IMG/VR virus record: IMGVR_UViG_3300025009_000198
Span: 1 to 42,762 of that record
Origin: a virus
Direction: 5' to 3' (one strand)
DNA length: 42,762 bases
Positions 22,450 to 31,568 of this stretch are shown piece after piece; the stretch's first letter is position 1, and each line of letters starts with the position of its first letter. Below the pieces are notes generated by a model. That model had not been told where the DNA came from. It did no database searches and saw only the letters and a list, made by a program, of their open reading frames with translations. A program made the position numbers and the translations under genes.

Positions 22450-22823
22450 TGCACCACGCCCTCCGTCAATCTCCGATATAACTCCCGGAACGTCATCCTA
22501 GCGAAATCTTTTCTGTTTCCATCGACCCATGGTTCCAGCCATTTACCACGAGCATTGGCGTTCTTATCGGTCCTGAAATTAAACTCTGGATGCCAATACA
22601 ACCGGCGGGCATAAGGCGTGTCGTAGATCAGCTTGACGCGTCCTGTCCTAGCCTTAGAATCATCGATATGGGCGCTTCTTTCCAGTTCTCCGGTCTGCTT
22701 AGGCACAACGGCACCCGTCATAACGTCCGTTTTTACCGCGTCTGCAGTCATGACCAAGGCTTGCGCTTGAGCCACACTAAGCCTATTCAGATTTGCTTGA
22801 TTCATTGTGACTCTAACCCTCAT
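22446..22823 (-). CDS. head-tail joining / minor capsid protein (Minor_capsid_2-like)
   Basis: A 125-residue product with the HK97 gp10-like pattern (PKQTGELERSAHIDD, YDTPYARRLYWHPEFNF, WLEPWVDGNRKDFARM). A neck protein that joins head and tail. It overlaps both neighbours by 4 bases. Confidence 0.82.
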   Translation of the reverse strand: MRVRVTMNQANLNRLSVAQAQALVMTADAVKTDVMTGAVVPKQTGELERSAHIDDSKARTGRVKLIYDTPYARRLYWHPEFNFRTDKNANARGKWLEPWVDGNRKDFARMTFRELYRRLTEGVVQ

Positions 22824-23140
22824 GACAGCTCCAATTCGGTGGAAAAAACGCTGCCGTCCGGGTTTTTAGGACGCTGGGCCCTGAAGATATTCCGCTTGAT
22901 TTCTCCAAACTGGACGTAGCCCTCGATCAGTTTGTCCGGGTAAATATCCCCCTCGACAATCACTTTTCCAGACAGCGTAACGAGCCTTCGTTCTGCGTCC
23001 AGGACCTGCTTTGACTTCTCGTCGTGGTGGCATAGATCATCGTACAGAAGGGTTTCCACCGGCTCCCCATTTTCGCTAAGCTCTGTTTGGTACACTTTGA
23101 CGGGTGTTACTAAGATCCACTTAGGGAATGGAAGTTTCAT
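22820..23140 (-). CDS. head closure / minor capsid protein (Minor_capsid_1-like)
   Basis: A 106-residue product with the family pattern DDLCHHDEKSKQVLDAERRL and EGDIYPDKLIEGYVQFG. A beta-barrel head-closure role is expected from position. Confidence 0.8.
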   Translation of the reverse strand: MKLPFPKWILVTPVKVYQTELSENGEPVETLLYDDLCHHDEKSKQVLDAERRLVTLSGKVIVEGDIYPDKLIEGYVQFGEIKRNIFRAQRPKNPDGSVFSTELELS

Positions 23141-23142
23141 AG

Positions 23143-23505
23143 TTATAACCCCCGATCCGTTAAACCTGTGGTCTTAAGCAGATTTACGACTTCATTCGAT
23201 GTCTTTACGCCGTTTGTCTCGATAACGTTGAGTGTTAAGCTAATGCTTCCTGCGCTATATCCGGATAGCGGTGCATCCAGGTACGCCCCGTATTGGTACA
23301 CATACTCAGCCTGAGCGCATACGGCCTTCTTAACCCTCCCTTGTTGAAAGGGAGTAAGGGCTTCAAAACCTACGGCAACGATCCTGTTATAAGTCATGCT
23401 GTCGATCTGATCGGAGGCTTTGCTCAATTGCCGGGTAAGCTCTGCGATGGGAATAACACTGCCGCCATAATCACCCTGGTAGTACTCTGCATCGGCATAC
23501 GGCAT
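23143..23505 (-). CDS. head-tail connector (gp6/gp15-type adaptor)
   Basis: A 120-residue helical protein (PIAELTRQLSKASDQIDSMT, FQQGRVKKAVCAQAEYVYQY) typical of adaptor proteins that bind the portal. It is the first gene of the neck cluster after the capsid genes. Confidence 0.78.
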   Translation of the reverse strand: MPYADAEYYQGDYGGSVIPIAELTRQLSKASDQIDSMTYNRIVAVGFEALTPFQQGRVKKAVCAQAEYVYQYGAYLDAPLSGYSAGSISLTLNVIETNGVKTSNEVVNLLKTTGLTDRGL

Positions 23506-23507
23506 AA

Positions 23508-23747
23508 TTAATCACCCGTTTTCTTGGTGGTCTTTTTAGGAGCAAGAGCGGGCCCAGGTACTGGTTCAGGCTTGGGAGGTTCATCTTGCCCCTCTTCTGG
23601 TTCTAGCTCTGGCTCCTCTACCTCGTATCCATGAGTCTCGAACCAATTGATTAAATGGGGATCTGATGTTTCGCCAACTCCATTAACAAAAGGTACACCG
23701 GCTGAAATACCGGTGTACTCTTTATTAGGCGCATATATTTTGGGCAT
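23508..23747 (-). CDS. small capsid-region protein, IYAPN-type domain, Pro/Glu-rich tail
   Basis: A 79-residue product. The N-terminal 40 residues (KIYAPNKEYTGISAGVPFVN ... WFETHGYEVE) are related to the N-terminus of the next upstream gene (24322). The rest is a Pro/Glu/Lys-rich tail. Phage proteins of this kind occur next to the capsid gene; a decoration or capsid-associated role is plausible. Confidence 0.65.
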   Translation of the reverse strand: MPKIYAPNKEYTGISAGVPFVNGVGETSDPHLINWFETHGYEVEEPELEPEEGQDEPPKPEPVPGPALAPKKTTKKTGD

Positions 23748-23761
23748 AAATTACCCTCCTT

Positions 23762-24322
23762 TTAAGCTGCCACCACAACTTCAATAGTAGCTGTAAAGCC
23801 GCCTGTATTAGCGTATGGGGCAGGCAATGTTCCAAGTGTTGCCGTAAATGTGTAAGAGCCTGCTGTGGTTTTGTCATAGGTATCCGTATCTTCCCAAGCC
23901 GCGACAGGTACTGCCACTGTTCCAGCATCACATAACGCGGAAGTAGGTAACACCGCTTTAACTGCTGCTGCATCTGCATAGACAGGCGCTGCAACAGTTC
24001 CGGCAGCCAAATTAGGAATTGCATCAAAAGCAGTAATTTCAACCTTCATCAATACTAACTGACCTTCGATGGCCGCAACCAAAGCCGCCTTTGTCATTCC
24101 GGTGGGTGCAATCCCAACATAAGGTGCAAGGGCCGCTAGTTCTTCAGTTTTTAAGTAATCCCAGGGCGATAGAGCATCCACCAATGGAACTACCGTGTAA
24201 CCTTTTGCGGTGAACCATGCCACCACTGCCGTGTTAGCATCAGGAACAACGGCAGCACCATTGTAAAAATCAACACCGTAATCACAATTATGTGATTCAT
24301 TGGGCGCATATATCCTTGCCAT
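23762..24322 (-). CDS. capsid-region protein: IYAPN domain, SAP/HeH-like helix pair, Ig-like domain
   Basis: The ATG at 24322 is chosen (GATGAGG 8 bases upstream); the GTG at 24331 overlaps the ribosome site. A 186-residue product with, in order, an IYAPN-type domain (residues 1-45), a helix-extended-helix region (YLKTEELAALAPYVGIAP ... TKAALVAAIEG) and an Ig-like beta domain (GSYTFTATLGTLPAPYANTG) at the C-terminus. It directly follows the major capsid gene. A capsid surface fibre or decoration protein is likely by analogy with Ig-like phage head proteins. Confidence 0.7.
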   Translation of the reverse strand: MARIYAPNESHNCDYGVDFYNGAAVVPDANTAVVAWFTAKGYTVVPLVDALSPWDYLKTEELAALAPYVGIAPTGMTKAALVAAIEGQLVLMKVEITAFDAIPNLAAGTVAAPVYADAAAVKAVLPTSALCDAGTVAVPVAAWEDTDTYDKTTAGSYTFTATLGTLPAPYANTGGFTATIEVVVAA

Positions 24323-24338
24323 GACTTTCACCTCATCT

Positions 24339-25301
24339 TTACGATACTTTGATTTTACGCATTACCCCGGCTGCTTTCGTTGCTTTCAGCGCCACGGCTG
24401 CTACCATTTCAACCTCGCCCTTCTTCACTGCTCCAGCAGTGGTGAAGTCAGGTAACCAAGTATTAACCGGGGATTGCCCAGCCATGCTAACACCGTGGAA
24501 GCCATCAAGGCCCAGACGAACAGCATACAGAGAGGTTAGCCCTGCATCGCCCCCGGTCAGGATCGGGGAAACTGGATCATTGGTACCCGGCTTTGCACCA
24601 AGGTCAAGGAAAGGTATTGTATCATAGGCTTCAACCTGACCACCAAAATCATTCTTGGTAGTTGTATACGCTCCGGATCTCCGCGCACATGCCCTTAATT
24701 TTGCAATCAACTTAAGATTACCAGCAATAAACGATGGCCGGCCATCAAGCCCCATGAGGAATTCGTCAAGCTCATCTAGGAATACTTTGTAGTTCGAATC
24801 AACCGCAGCTGCCGTAGACAAATCGATAGCCGAACCCGGAATCAACTCAGTGGATGAACCTGTCAGCGCCTTCTCTAACCCATCAAAAGCATTCGCATCC
24901 ACAGCGCTATCCCCGTTGATCACGGTGTCATTGAATAGGGCTTGAGCGGCTTTTGTCTTCTGCTGGATCTGCAGCGTAACTTCGTTTATGATCCCGCCCA
25001 TGTTAGCGATGATACGGTCAAGTTCGAAGCTACCACCGAAAACCTTAAGGTCCGTGGTATAACGCTGCTTTGTTACGGTTTGGGGTGTGTACTCAGAGTT
25101 TACAGCTCTAAACGCTGCAGTCGGTTGTGTGATCAGCCTGGTGTACCCGTAGGTAAGGGTTGCACCGCCCCCGGTCGGGGACACTGCATCATCAAACGTT
25201 AGGTTATCAAGCAAAAAACTTGATTTTCTAAACTCGTCGATAACCCCCATTTGTAATGCATCTTGCACGTTTTTCTGCGCCTCCGCTAGTGTGATTGCCA
25301 T
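24339..25301 (-). CDS. major capsid protein (HK97 fold)
   Basis: A 320-residue product with an N-terminal helical arm (TLAEAQKNVQDALQMGVIDE), strand-rich E-loop region, a long spine-helix region (FELDRIIANMGGIINEVTLQ) and a C-terminal A-domain (SLYAVRLGLDGFHGVSMAGQ). Size, position after the scaffold and before the neck genes, and overall pattern fit the capsid subunit. Confidence 0.9.
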   Translation of the reverse strand: MAITLAEAQKNVQDALQMGVIDEFRKSSFLLDNLTFDDAVSPTGGGATLTYGYTRLITQPTAAFRAVNSEYTPQTVTKQRYTTDLKVFGGSFELDRIIANMGGIINEVTLQIQQKTKAAQALFNDTVINGDSAVDANAFDGLEKALTGSSTELIPGSAIDLSTAAAVDSNYKVFLDELDEFLMGLDGRPSFIAGNLKLIAKLRACARRSGAYTTTKNDFGGQVEAYDTIPFLDLGAKPGTNDPVSPILTGGDAGLTSLYAVRLGLDGFHGVSMAGQSPVNTWLPDFTTAGAVKKGEVEMVAAVALKATKAAGVMRKIKVS

Positions 25302-25324
25302 ATTCCATCATCCTTTCTTATTTC

Positions 25325-25897
25325 CTATTTTGTGCTAAAGTGTGATGCCACTGCATCAGCTAGCGACATAGGTTTTCCATCCGCTGGAACTTGTTTTCCA
25401 TCTGCCCCAATTTTGAAACCAGGCTTAGGACTCTCCGTCTGGACCTCCTTGAAGAGGAACTTCTTTGACTCTGCAAGGCCTTTAATTTGTTCATCCAGAC
25501 CAACGATTTTATCACCATCAATCACCAGCTTAGTTTTATCCACCAAGCCAGCGGCCAGGCCTTCATCGTGGACCTTACCAGCCAAAGCGATTTTAATGGC
25601 GTTTGTCAGAGTCAAATCCTTAAGTTGCGTTTGGTGCTCATCATCCTTCTTTTTATTTTCGGCCTGAAGAGTAGCAATTTGAGTTTTCAATTCTTCACTG
25701 CTTCCTGCTGCAGTTTTGAGGGATTCAAGCTGTGTTGCATTATCCTTAACAGTCGTTTTGAGCGTCTTGTTCTCCTCATTCACCTCATCAAAACGATGTT
25801 TAGGGATATAAGTCTTAAGCTCCTCTTGTGAAGCACCAGCAGCCTTTGTAGCTTGTTCCTCCGTCAATCCTAGTGCGATAAGTTGTTCTTTAGTCAT
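25325..25897 (-). CDS. capsid scaffolding protein (Phage_GP20-like)
   Basis: A 190-residue, charged, mostly coiled-coil protein (ENKTLKTTVKDNATQLESLK, LQAENKKKDDEHQTQLKDL). The C-terminal segment (SPKPGFKIGADGK) is short and basic, as in GP20-type scaffolds. It starts TKEQLIALGLTEEQATKA, the usual family start, just upstream of the capsid gene. Confidence 0.88.
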   Translation of the reverse strand: MTKEQLIALGLTEEQATKAAGASQEELKTYIPKHRFDEVNEENKTLKTTVKDNATQLESLKTAAGSSEELKTQIATLQAENKKKDDEHQTQLKDLTLTNAIKIALAGKVHDEGLAAGLVDKTKLVIDGDKIVGLDEQIKGLAESKKFLFKEVQTESPKPGFKIGADGKQVPADGKPMSLADAVASHFSTK

Positions 25898-25984
25898 TTA
25901 TTTTTCGTCCTTTCATCTTCACTTTTTATCCCGGTCGTGGCCGGTGATGTCTTTATAGTTAACGCCCAAAATACCAAAATGGCA

Positions 25985-26021
25985 AAATATAAAGGCACTT
26001 ACCCATTTCAGCAAGTGCCTT
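25985..26021 (-). terminator. probable terminator upstream of the scaffold gene
   Basis: AAGGCACTT and AAGTGCCTT arms with a 12-base loop, followed by TTTATATTTT on the minus strand. It may reset expression so that scaffold and capsid are driven separately. Confidence 0.6.
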
Positions 26022-27129
26022 AACCCTTAATTTGTTCCCTCCTGGGATCTCTTCGGAGCTGAGTATTCTCAGTTAGGTGCTCTCTGATCTTACCTTGCCA
26101 ATACCTAACTTTGGCAGCTGCATCCTTCTGGTTATCCGGATCCACAGACCCTGCTTCATGCCGTTTATATTTCCTCACCTTTCGCTCCATATAGCGCTGT
26201 TTCTGCTCTGCATCGTAATTGAACAAAGCTTTTTCGTCGTCTACAGGCTCTGGAAGAGAACTTATACCCTCAAAGTAGGTACCCGTGTTATGTCGGCAAT
26301 GAGGATGAAATAGCCCACCACGTATAGCCATACTCAAAGGTGGGTAACTACCTTTGCCTTTCTTGCCGCCGCTATAAACATCGTCGATATACACCTTACC
26401 TTGCCACGGAAGACAAAGCGGCGAACAGTTATTGTGCGAAGAGACGACAACTGTGTGTATCCCCAATTCCTCACGCCGAGCCCCTTCTCCCGTGAATACT
26501 GCGCGTTGCGATGATGCCCGAAGTGCCATTTCTGCGTAAGATGCGATGTTCACTCGTCTGCCGTTTTTGTAAACAATGCAGTCAAGACCCTTGTCTAAAA
26601 AATCATTCGTGGCCATGTCAATAGCCTGGCCTAAGGAAGTTGCTCCTGCATTGAGATACAGCTGTGACTTGAAGATAGTCTGTCGATATACATCATCAGC
26701 TTGCCGCAGCATAGCATATCGTCCTTTTTGGAGATCCTGCTTAACTGCCTTAATAAGCGCGTTTACACGTTTCTCATTGACCTTAAAAAAACTGTCATCC
26801 GTGTCATCCACGCGTGCAATGAGTCTGGTAAGCTTTCCCGCGATATAAAGGAGTTTCAGCGTTTCATCAACGTTTTTCGCACCAAGCTTAAACGAATCCT
26901 TAAGCAAAGCTTCGGTTTCCCGGTCAATAACCTCTCCAGCTGCATTGATAAGCTTTTTATTGTTAGCCTTGTATCTGGCTAGGGCTTGTAACTTTCTACG
27001 CTGCCACTGCTCCCACTCAAAGCCCTCTTTGGCCTCTTCATCCAGATGTCGGGCGAAGTTGCGCTTCATGGAAGCTATCAGGTCATACTCCATCTGGATG
27101 AAGATCCTAGAGATATCATAGGGATCCAT
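26020..27129 (-). CDS. minor capsid protein (Phage_min_cap2, MuF-like)
   Basis: A 369-residue product. A helical N-terminal half, then a domain with conserved Cys/His (HNNCSPLCLPWQGKVY and FHPHCRHNTGTYFEG), the hallmark of Phage_min_cap2/MuF proteins. It is made next to the portal and packaged in the head or neck. It starts at the portal stop with a 1-base overlap. Confidence 0.88.
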   Translation of the reverse strand: MDPYDISRIFIQMEYDLIASMKRNFARHLDEEAKEGFEWEQWQRRKLQALARYKANNKKLINAAGEVIDRETEALLKDSFKLGAKNVDETLKLLYIAGKLTRLIARVDDTDDSFFKVNEKRVNALIKAVKQDLQKGRYAMLRQADDVYRQTIFKSQLYLNAGATSLGQAIDMATNDFLDKGLDCIVYKNGRRVNIASYAEMALRASSQRAVFTGEGARREELGIHTVVVSSHNNCSPLCLPWQGKVYIDDVYSGGKKGKGSYPPLSMAIRGGLFHPHCRHNTGTYFEGISSLPEPVDDEKALFNYDAEQKQRYMERKVRKYKRHEAGSVDPDNQKDAAAKVRYWQGKIREHLTENTQLRRDPRREQIKG

Positions 27130-28607
27130 TAGGTATCACTTCCGGGAGAAGCGTCTCTATTTAGACCAGGCTCATCCATCATCAGTCCTTGTTCCTCTTT
27201 CAGTCGGGAAACCTCTTCCGCTTTCTGTTCGTCCGTCCAGGTGTCGCCGTAAAGGCTTTCGACAGACTGTTCAGTGGACATGATGCCGTAGGTCTTAGCC
27301 TTGCCTACTGTCTCCACTACGGTATCAAAGCTAGGGCTGGCATACTCCCCAAAGGTAATGGAGGCCTCATACTGCCCTGCTGAACGACTAGACATGGTGT
27401 CGTAGACTTTCAACGTCACGTCAACCAGCCGTGGTATCACCTCGTTCAAGGTTTCGACTATTTTTCCACGGGTGTAAAGCGTTGCCTTCTCTTTTTCCCT
27501 CTGCGCCTCAGCGTTGTCCAGCTTCTTAAGGTCAATGCCCAGGGTGGCAGGGCTCATGATCCCCTGGAGACACATATCTAGAGCACTGGAATAGCTGGCA
27601 ACAAAAGCCTCGTACAGGATAGTAGGCTGGACTGTGTTAATTTGGCTTTTCGCGTCTTCAGCCATTACATTGCCGATGCGGATAAACTGATTATCGAAGG
27701 GGTTCGGCTTTAGAAACGCCCCTGTGAGCGGATCCTTGGGAATCATGTCCTCTGGGATATACTTCTGAACCCGCCCTGCCCGGATAGCATCAACCCATTG
27801 AGATATGACCTCATCCAGAGCGTCGAAAGAATCTGCTTTGCTATCGAAAATGCTTTTACCTCTGCCGGGCCACTTGGAGGACTTAAATAGCATGAGCGGT
27901 ACGGCCATGATGAAATCACCTGTATAGGTCACGTCCTGTAGTTGTGCTGTTTCCGGAAGCGTGGCAAGCTGAACAACCTTTCCGGCTGCATCAAGAAGCT
28001 GGTACCGGATATACCCTTTGCCGTAGGTTTCTGCCAACCGGTAGTCCTTTTCTTTCACCGCGTAATCCGTGTAGAAAATTACCTCTTGCAGACGTCCCCT
28101 GTTGTGTTTGTAATCCACTCTTTCCCCGGAAAAGAACTCTATGATGGGGTATTGGGTTACATCGGTGTCCACTGTGATCTTGAAGGCTCCATCACCCGCC
28201 ACAAGGGTCTCAGTTATGGCTTCCCCTATGAGCTTATCCGCGCCATTGTCTTGGCTAATCGCGTCCCATAAATCCGTTTGTTCCTGCGCCTGGAGTTCAA
28301 TACCGTCCAGGTCCGCCATAACGATATCCGCGAATCGATCCGCAATCATAGCAGGGAGGCCGGAGTGGATCTTGCGTATCCCTAAGCCCTCAGTGGGTAC
28401 CGCTGCCCAGAAGCGGGATTTGCTTACGGGGTCTAAAGCGGTCTGCTTGAAGAACTGATCCAACTCTGATGGATCTCCCCGGTATAGCAGCCTGTTTCTC
28501 AGAACGTTAGTCTGGTAGCTCAATGGCTCTCTAATCGTGATGATTCTGTTCTCATAAGCTGGCTGGATTTTTAGTATTTTCATGACCATGTTACGAAACC
28601 ACCCCAC
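27129..28607 (-). CDS. portal protein (SPP1 gp6 type)
   Basis: A ~490-residue product of the Phage_prot_Gp6 family (LRNRLLYRGDPSELDQFFKQ, GLGIRKIHSGLPAMIADRFA, LDKHW-like helices in the C-terminus). It forms the dodecameric ring for packaging. The start is uncertain: the GTG at 28607 abuts GGGAG, while ATG at 28589 or 28583 lies further from it. Confidence 0.92.
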   Translation of the reverse strand: MGWFRNMVMKILKIQPAYENRIITIREPLSYQTNVLRNRLLYRGDPSELDQFFKQTALDPVSKSRFWAAVPTEGLGIRKIHSGLPAMIADRFADIVMADLDGIELQAQEQTDLWDAISQDNGADKLIGEAITETLVAGDGAFKITVDTDVTQYPIIEFFSGERVDYKHNRGRLQEVIFYTDYAVKEKDYRLAETYGKGYIRYQLLDAAGKVVQLATLPETAQLQDVTYTGDFIMAVPLMLFKSSKWPGRGKSIFDSKADSFDALDEVISQWVDAIRAGRVQKYIPEDMIPKDPLTGAFLKPNPFDNQFIRIGNVMAEDAKSQINTVQPTILYEAFVASYSSALDMCLQGIMSPATLGIDLKKLDNAEAQREKEKATLYTRGKIVETLNEVIPRLVDVTLKVYDTMSSRSAGQYEASITFGEYASPSFDTVVETVGKAKTYGIMSTEQSVESLYGDTWTDEQKAEEVSRLKEEQGLMMDEPGLNRDASPGSDT

Positions 28608-28782
28608 CTCCCTTACACCCCCTACTTACAAATGTGTCATAAACAGAATATATCCTTGGTTATGTAAAGTTCAAACGCGATATTACCGAGCTCTTTATAA
28701 TAAAATAGCTCACATCCCTACCCCCGCAGTGGTTTCAGCGTTTTATTGAATGTGTCACAATTACATTCTGTCGCATTCAACA

Positions 28783-30174
28783 TTACCCCCCTATCATGTA
28801 CATCGTCTCTGCAACGCCTGTCGTTGCGTCCGGGGCATCATCGTGAGTGTTTTTGCCCTCCCTCTGGTAAGCCGCCATCGCTTTGTAATAGTCCGGCCAT
28901 CGGTCACGCCAATTTACCGGGTAATAGATGTGCTGCATAACCCAGGTAGCATTGGACACAATACGAGCAACTTTATTCTTCGACTGGTGGAACCAGCTGA
29001 CATTGGTGAAATTGCTTTTAAGGTCCTGTTCCAGAATGCGCTTAATGTTCCGGGCAAAGGACCGGCCACCGCTGTTACTCTCAAATCTCGACCGGTTAAC
29101 CTTAAACTCAAAAAGAGCCTTCGCAGTTGCAGGCTCCGTAATCTCCATAGGCTCTTTGGTGTAGATGATATCCAACACATAGGCCTCTTTGAGGTATTCC
29201 CCCCAAATGATGTTGCACAGGTAGTCAGCCCCCTCATCCGCACTGTCGCAATAGCTGTAAATGCTGGTAAACAGCGGATCCCCTTTTGCATCAACCGGCA
29301 GCTGTGTGTAGGTCTTGAAGCTGCTATACAGCTTACCCTTTAGGTCAATCGGGATCTGCTGATAGTTTGCACTAGCGATATCCTCGCCCATGGCGCGGGT
29401 TTTCATCTCGTAGGACTCTCGGGATAAGATCGCATCGCATAACATGGTACCATCATCCTGCAAGGCCTTCATGGTCATCAGCCGGACCTTTTTCTTTTCC
29501 TGCTGGAAATGATCAAAGGCCCTTCCTGCTAGATCTCCTGTTGCCCAGCGAGTCATAATAATAATGATTTTCCCGCCTTCTTCAAGACGGGAGAGCATGG
29601 TGTCCGTGAACCAGGTCCAGTGCTTATCCAAAGTTGCTTCGTTGTTGGCTTCATCAGCGTTTTTGATGAGGTCATCCAATATCATAAGGCTAGCACCAAA
29701 GCCCGTGGCCGTACCCGTAGGTGATGTAGCAAGGTAGTTGTTGTAACCACCCTCTAAGGACCACAGGTTCATGGCACCGTCGCCTTTTTTGATTCTAACG
29801 CCCGGAAATACATCTCCGTAAATAATCCGTTCCCGATCCGCTTTAACGGTTCCAATGCCATCCCTGACAGCTTTGGAGAACGTTGTAGACAGCGTCTCGT
29901 TATAAGAGCCTGTCATGACTTTCTCGCGTTGATCGTTGCCGAATACCCATTGGGTAAACAGTGAAGCTGTTCGGCTTTTACCGTGCCTTGGGGGGAGATT
30001 GATAATTTGAATATCATCCTGGCTTTCATAAAACTCTTGTAGTGTCGCACAAAGGTCTTTTAGATATCGCCGGTCTTCACTGTAAAAATCAGGAGCCATT
30101 GCTTGGCAAAAATAAAAGAACTCGCGGTTGGCCAGTTCCACCTTCGCATATCGCTTGATCAGGTCCTTATCCAC
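28783..30174 (-). CDS. terminase large subunit
   Basis: A 463-residue product. ATPase domain with Walker A PPRHGKSR (61-68) and Walker B SLMILDDLI (D167, D168); coupling region QIPIDLKGKLY. The nuclease part has CDSADEGADY and a late HDDAPDATTG, the acidic cluster of the RNase H-like fold. It translocates and cuts phage DNA at the portal. It overlaps the small subunit gene by 8 bases. Confidence 0.95.
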   Translation of the reverse strand: MDKDLIKRYAKVELANREFFYFCQAMAPDFYSEDRRYLKDLCATLQEFYESQDDIQIINLPPRHGKSRTASLFTQWVFGNDQREKVMTGSYNETLSTTFSKAVRDGIGTVKADRERIIYGDVFPGVRIKKGDGAMNLWSLEGGYNNYLATSPTGTATGFGASLMILDDLIKNADEANNEATLDKHWTWFTDTMLSRLEEGGKIIIIMTRWATGDLAGRAFDHFQQEKKKVRLMTMKALQDDGTMLCDAILSRESYEMKTRAMGEDIASANYQQIPIDLKGKLYSSFKTYTQLPVDAKGDPLFTSIYSYCDSADEGADYLCNIIWGEYLKEAYVLDIIYTKEPMEITEPATAKALFEFKVNRSRFESNSGGRSFARNIKRILEQDLKSNFTNVSWFHQSKNKVARIVSNATWVMQHIYYPVNWRDRWPDYYKAMAAYQREGKNTHDDAPDATTGVAETMYMIGG

Positions 30175-30901
30175 TGTCGATCAGCTTCTTAAGCTCCTCG
30201 GTAGTTAATCCTGCAAAGGGATTAGCAACATCCAGTTTACCGGTCAGGTGGAGGGTGTCGTTGAACATTCCCAAATGACGCGCTACATTCTCCAGCGCTT
30301 TTCCCTGGTCTTGCATTTTAATCTCTATCCCTGCAGCTGTTTGCTTAATGCCCGCATACAGCAACTTTGCCTTAGGACCTAAATCACGGGTGTCCTCAAT
30401 ATGCAGATCAATATTCCCTTCCCCTTTGCAGTAAGGGCATTTTGGGTGTGGTCTAAGTAATCGGTCGTATCCATATCCCCCGCTATCTGACGGAATAACC
30501 GGTTTTTTATCCTGCTCTTTAGCCAAATTGATTGCCGATTGCACCGCGCGCTTATACTCTTCTTCGTCGAACCATTGGTATTGATGGTCTTTGCCAAAGC
30601 AGTGGCGACAGCAGACGCGCCGTAAATGGATGATCTCATTCGGATCCGCTGTAGCAATGTCCCACCAACGCTGAAGCACTTTATCTGCAGTGATCTCTGT
30701 CCGCTCAGCCCTTTGCTTCATGCGCTCTTCTGAATAGGCCTTCACGTTAACATTGGTTAACAGCCGACTAGCAGCCGCTTTGGCCGTATCATCTTTTGTC
30801 ACTTTTGGGTATGCTGCTTTATAGGCCCTAGTGGCGTTCAGGTCCACTAAGTATTCATCCACGAATCTCTTCTGTTTTTCTGTTAACGCCACTAGGTTCA
30901 C
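30167..30901 (-). CDS. terminase small subunit with zinc-binding insert
   Basis: A 244-residue product. The N-terminal Terminase_2 HTH region (LTEKQKRFVDEYLVDLNATR) recognises the packaging site. A middle insert has CCRHC and CPYC with further His/Cys, a likely zinc finger that many Terminase_2 proteins of Bacillota carry. It is longer than the usual ~150 residues because of the insert. First gene of the packaging operon apart from the small zinc-ribbon gene. Confidence 0.88.
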   Translation of the reverse strand: MNLVALTEKQKRFVDEYLVDLNATRAYKAAYPKVTKDDTAKAAASRLLTNVNVKAYSEERMKQRAERTEITADKVLQRWWDIATADPNEIIHLRRVCCRHCFGKDHQYQWFDEEEYKRAVQSAINLAKEQDKKPVIPSDSGGYGYDRLLRPHPKCPYCKGEGNIDLHIEDTRDLGPKAKLLYAGIKQTAAGIEIKMQDQGKALENVARHLGMFNDTLHLTGKLDVANPFAGLTTEELKKLIDSG

Positions 30902-30915
30902 CTCACTTTTTGTAC

Positions 30916-31062
30916 TTACTCTGGCGTGTCATTCGATCCAGTGTTTTCCGTTTTCTCCTTTGTACACTCCGGACACCAAAATCTCACCAGATATGAAAAG
31001 TATTTCTTCTTACACCTCGGGCACTGGAAAAGGGCTGGCTCAATTCTCATTCTCTTGGCCAA
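30916..31062 (-). CDS. small zinc-ribbon protein, 48 aa
   Basis: TTG start at 31062 with AAGGCGG upstream at good spacing; stop at 30916. The product MAKRMRIEPALFQCPRCKKK ... FWCPECTKEK has two CPxC knuckles, a clear zinc ribbon. It lies between the late terminator and the small terminase gene. It is likely a regulator or packaging accessory; the family is not known. Confidence 0.6.
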   Translation of the reverse strand: MAKRMRIEPALFQCPRCKKKYFSYLVRFWCPECTKEKTENTGSNDTPE

Positions 31063-31086
31063 AGAAATCACCGCCTTATGGGCATA

Positions 31087-31114
31087 GAAAAAAGCGCCCC
31101 CGCTCGGGAACGCC
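31087..31114 (-). terminator. terminator between early and late operons
   Basis: GCGTTCCC, loop GAGC, GGGGGCGC (two G-T pairs), then TTTTTT on the minus strand. It follows the DUF1492-type regulator and precedes the packaging genes, so late transcription needs read-through or a separate promoter. Confidence 0.8.
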
Positions 31115-31166
31115 TTTTGACAATACTATTTTAGCACATAAGAGTGTATCATTGTGTATCATCTTT

Positions 31167-31568
31167 TTAGGCTAACATTTTTAAAGCCTCCGAATGAATC
31201 CTGTGGACCTGCGCCCATCCAAAACCCATATCAACACATATCTGCTCCCACGACAACAGCTCAACGTACCTTGCCCTAATCAGGTAGCACTCACGCGCTG
31301 GTAATATCTCAATCGCTTTCTCAATCTCAGAAAGCACAGCGTAAGACTCTATGATCTGCTCAGCTAACTTTTCTCTGGCCTCTTCCATATCAGTTACCGA
31401 GTTGCCCACCTTGTCGCTCGTATTGCCTTTCCCTGCGATGGCGTCATGCTTTTTCTTCAGATGGGTCGTGATCTTGGTTGACGCCGAATCTAGCTGTATC
31501 AATCTAGATTCCAACTTAATGATGTTTCGACGGATCCAATAATACTCTCGAAGTTTTTCCTTTGTCAC
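31167..31568 (-). CDS. late transcription regulator (DUF1492/ArpU-like)
   Basis: GTG start. A 133-residue product: coiled-coil N-terminal half, then a sigma region-4-like HTH (ARECYLIRARYVELLSWEQI, GFGWAQVHRIHSEALKML). Proteins of this type end the early operon of many Bacillota phages and switch on the packaging and structural genes. It lies just before the terminator and the terminase genes. Confidence 0.82.
   Translation of the reverse strand: MTKEKLREYYWIRRNIIKLESRLIQLDSASTKITTHLKKKHDAIAGKGNTSDKVGNSVTDMEEAREKLAEQIIESYAVLSEIEKAIEILPARECYLIRARYVELLSWEQICVDMGFGWAQVHRIHSEALKMLA

Noticed and set aside
28608-28782. Gap between terminase and portal as a possible small gene or cos site
   Set aside because: No ORF with a start signal and no convincing dyad or direct repeat was found; a packaging site cannot be claimed.
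30490-30515. AACCGGTT as another repressor operator
   Set aside because: Lacks the 3-base spacing between half sites and lies within the small terminase coding region.
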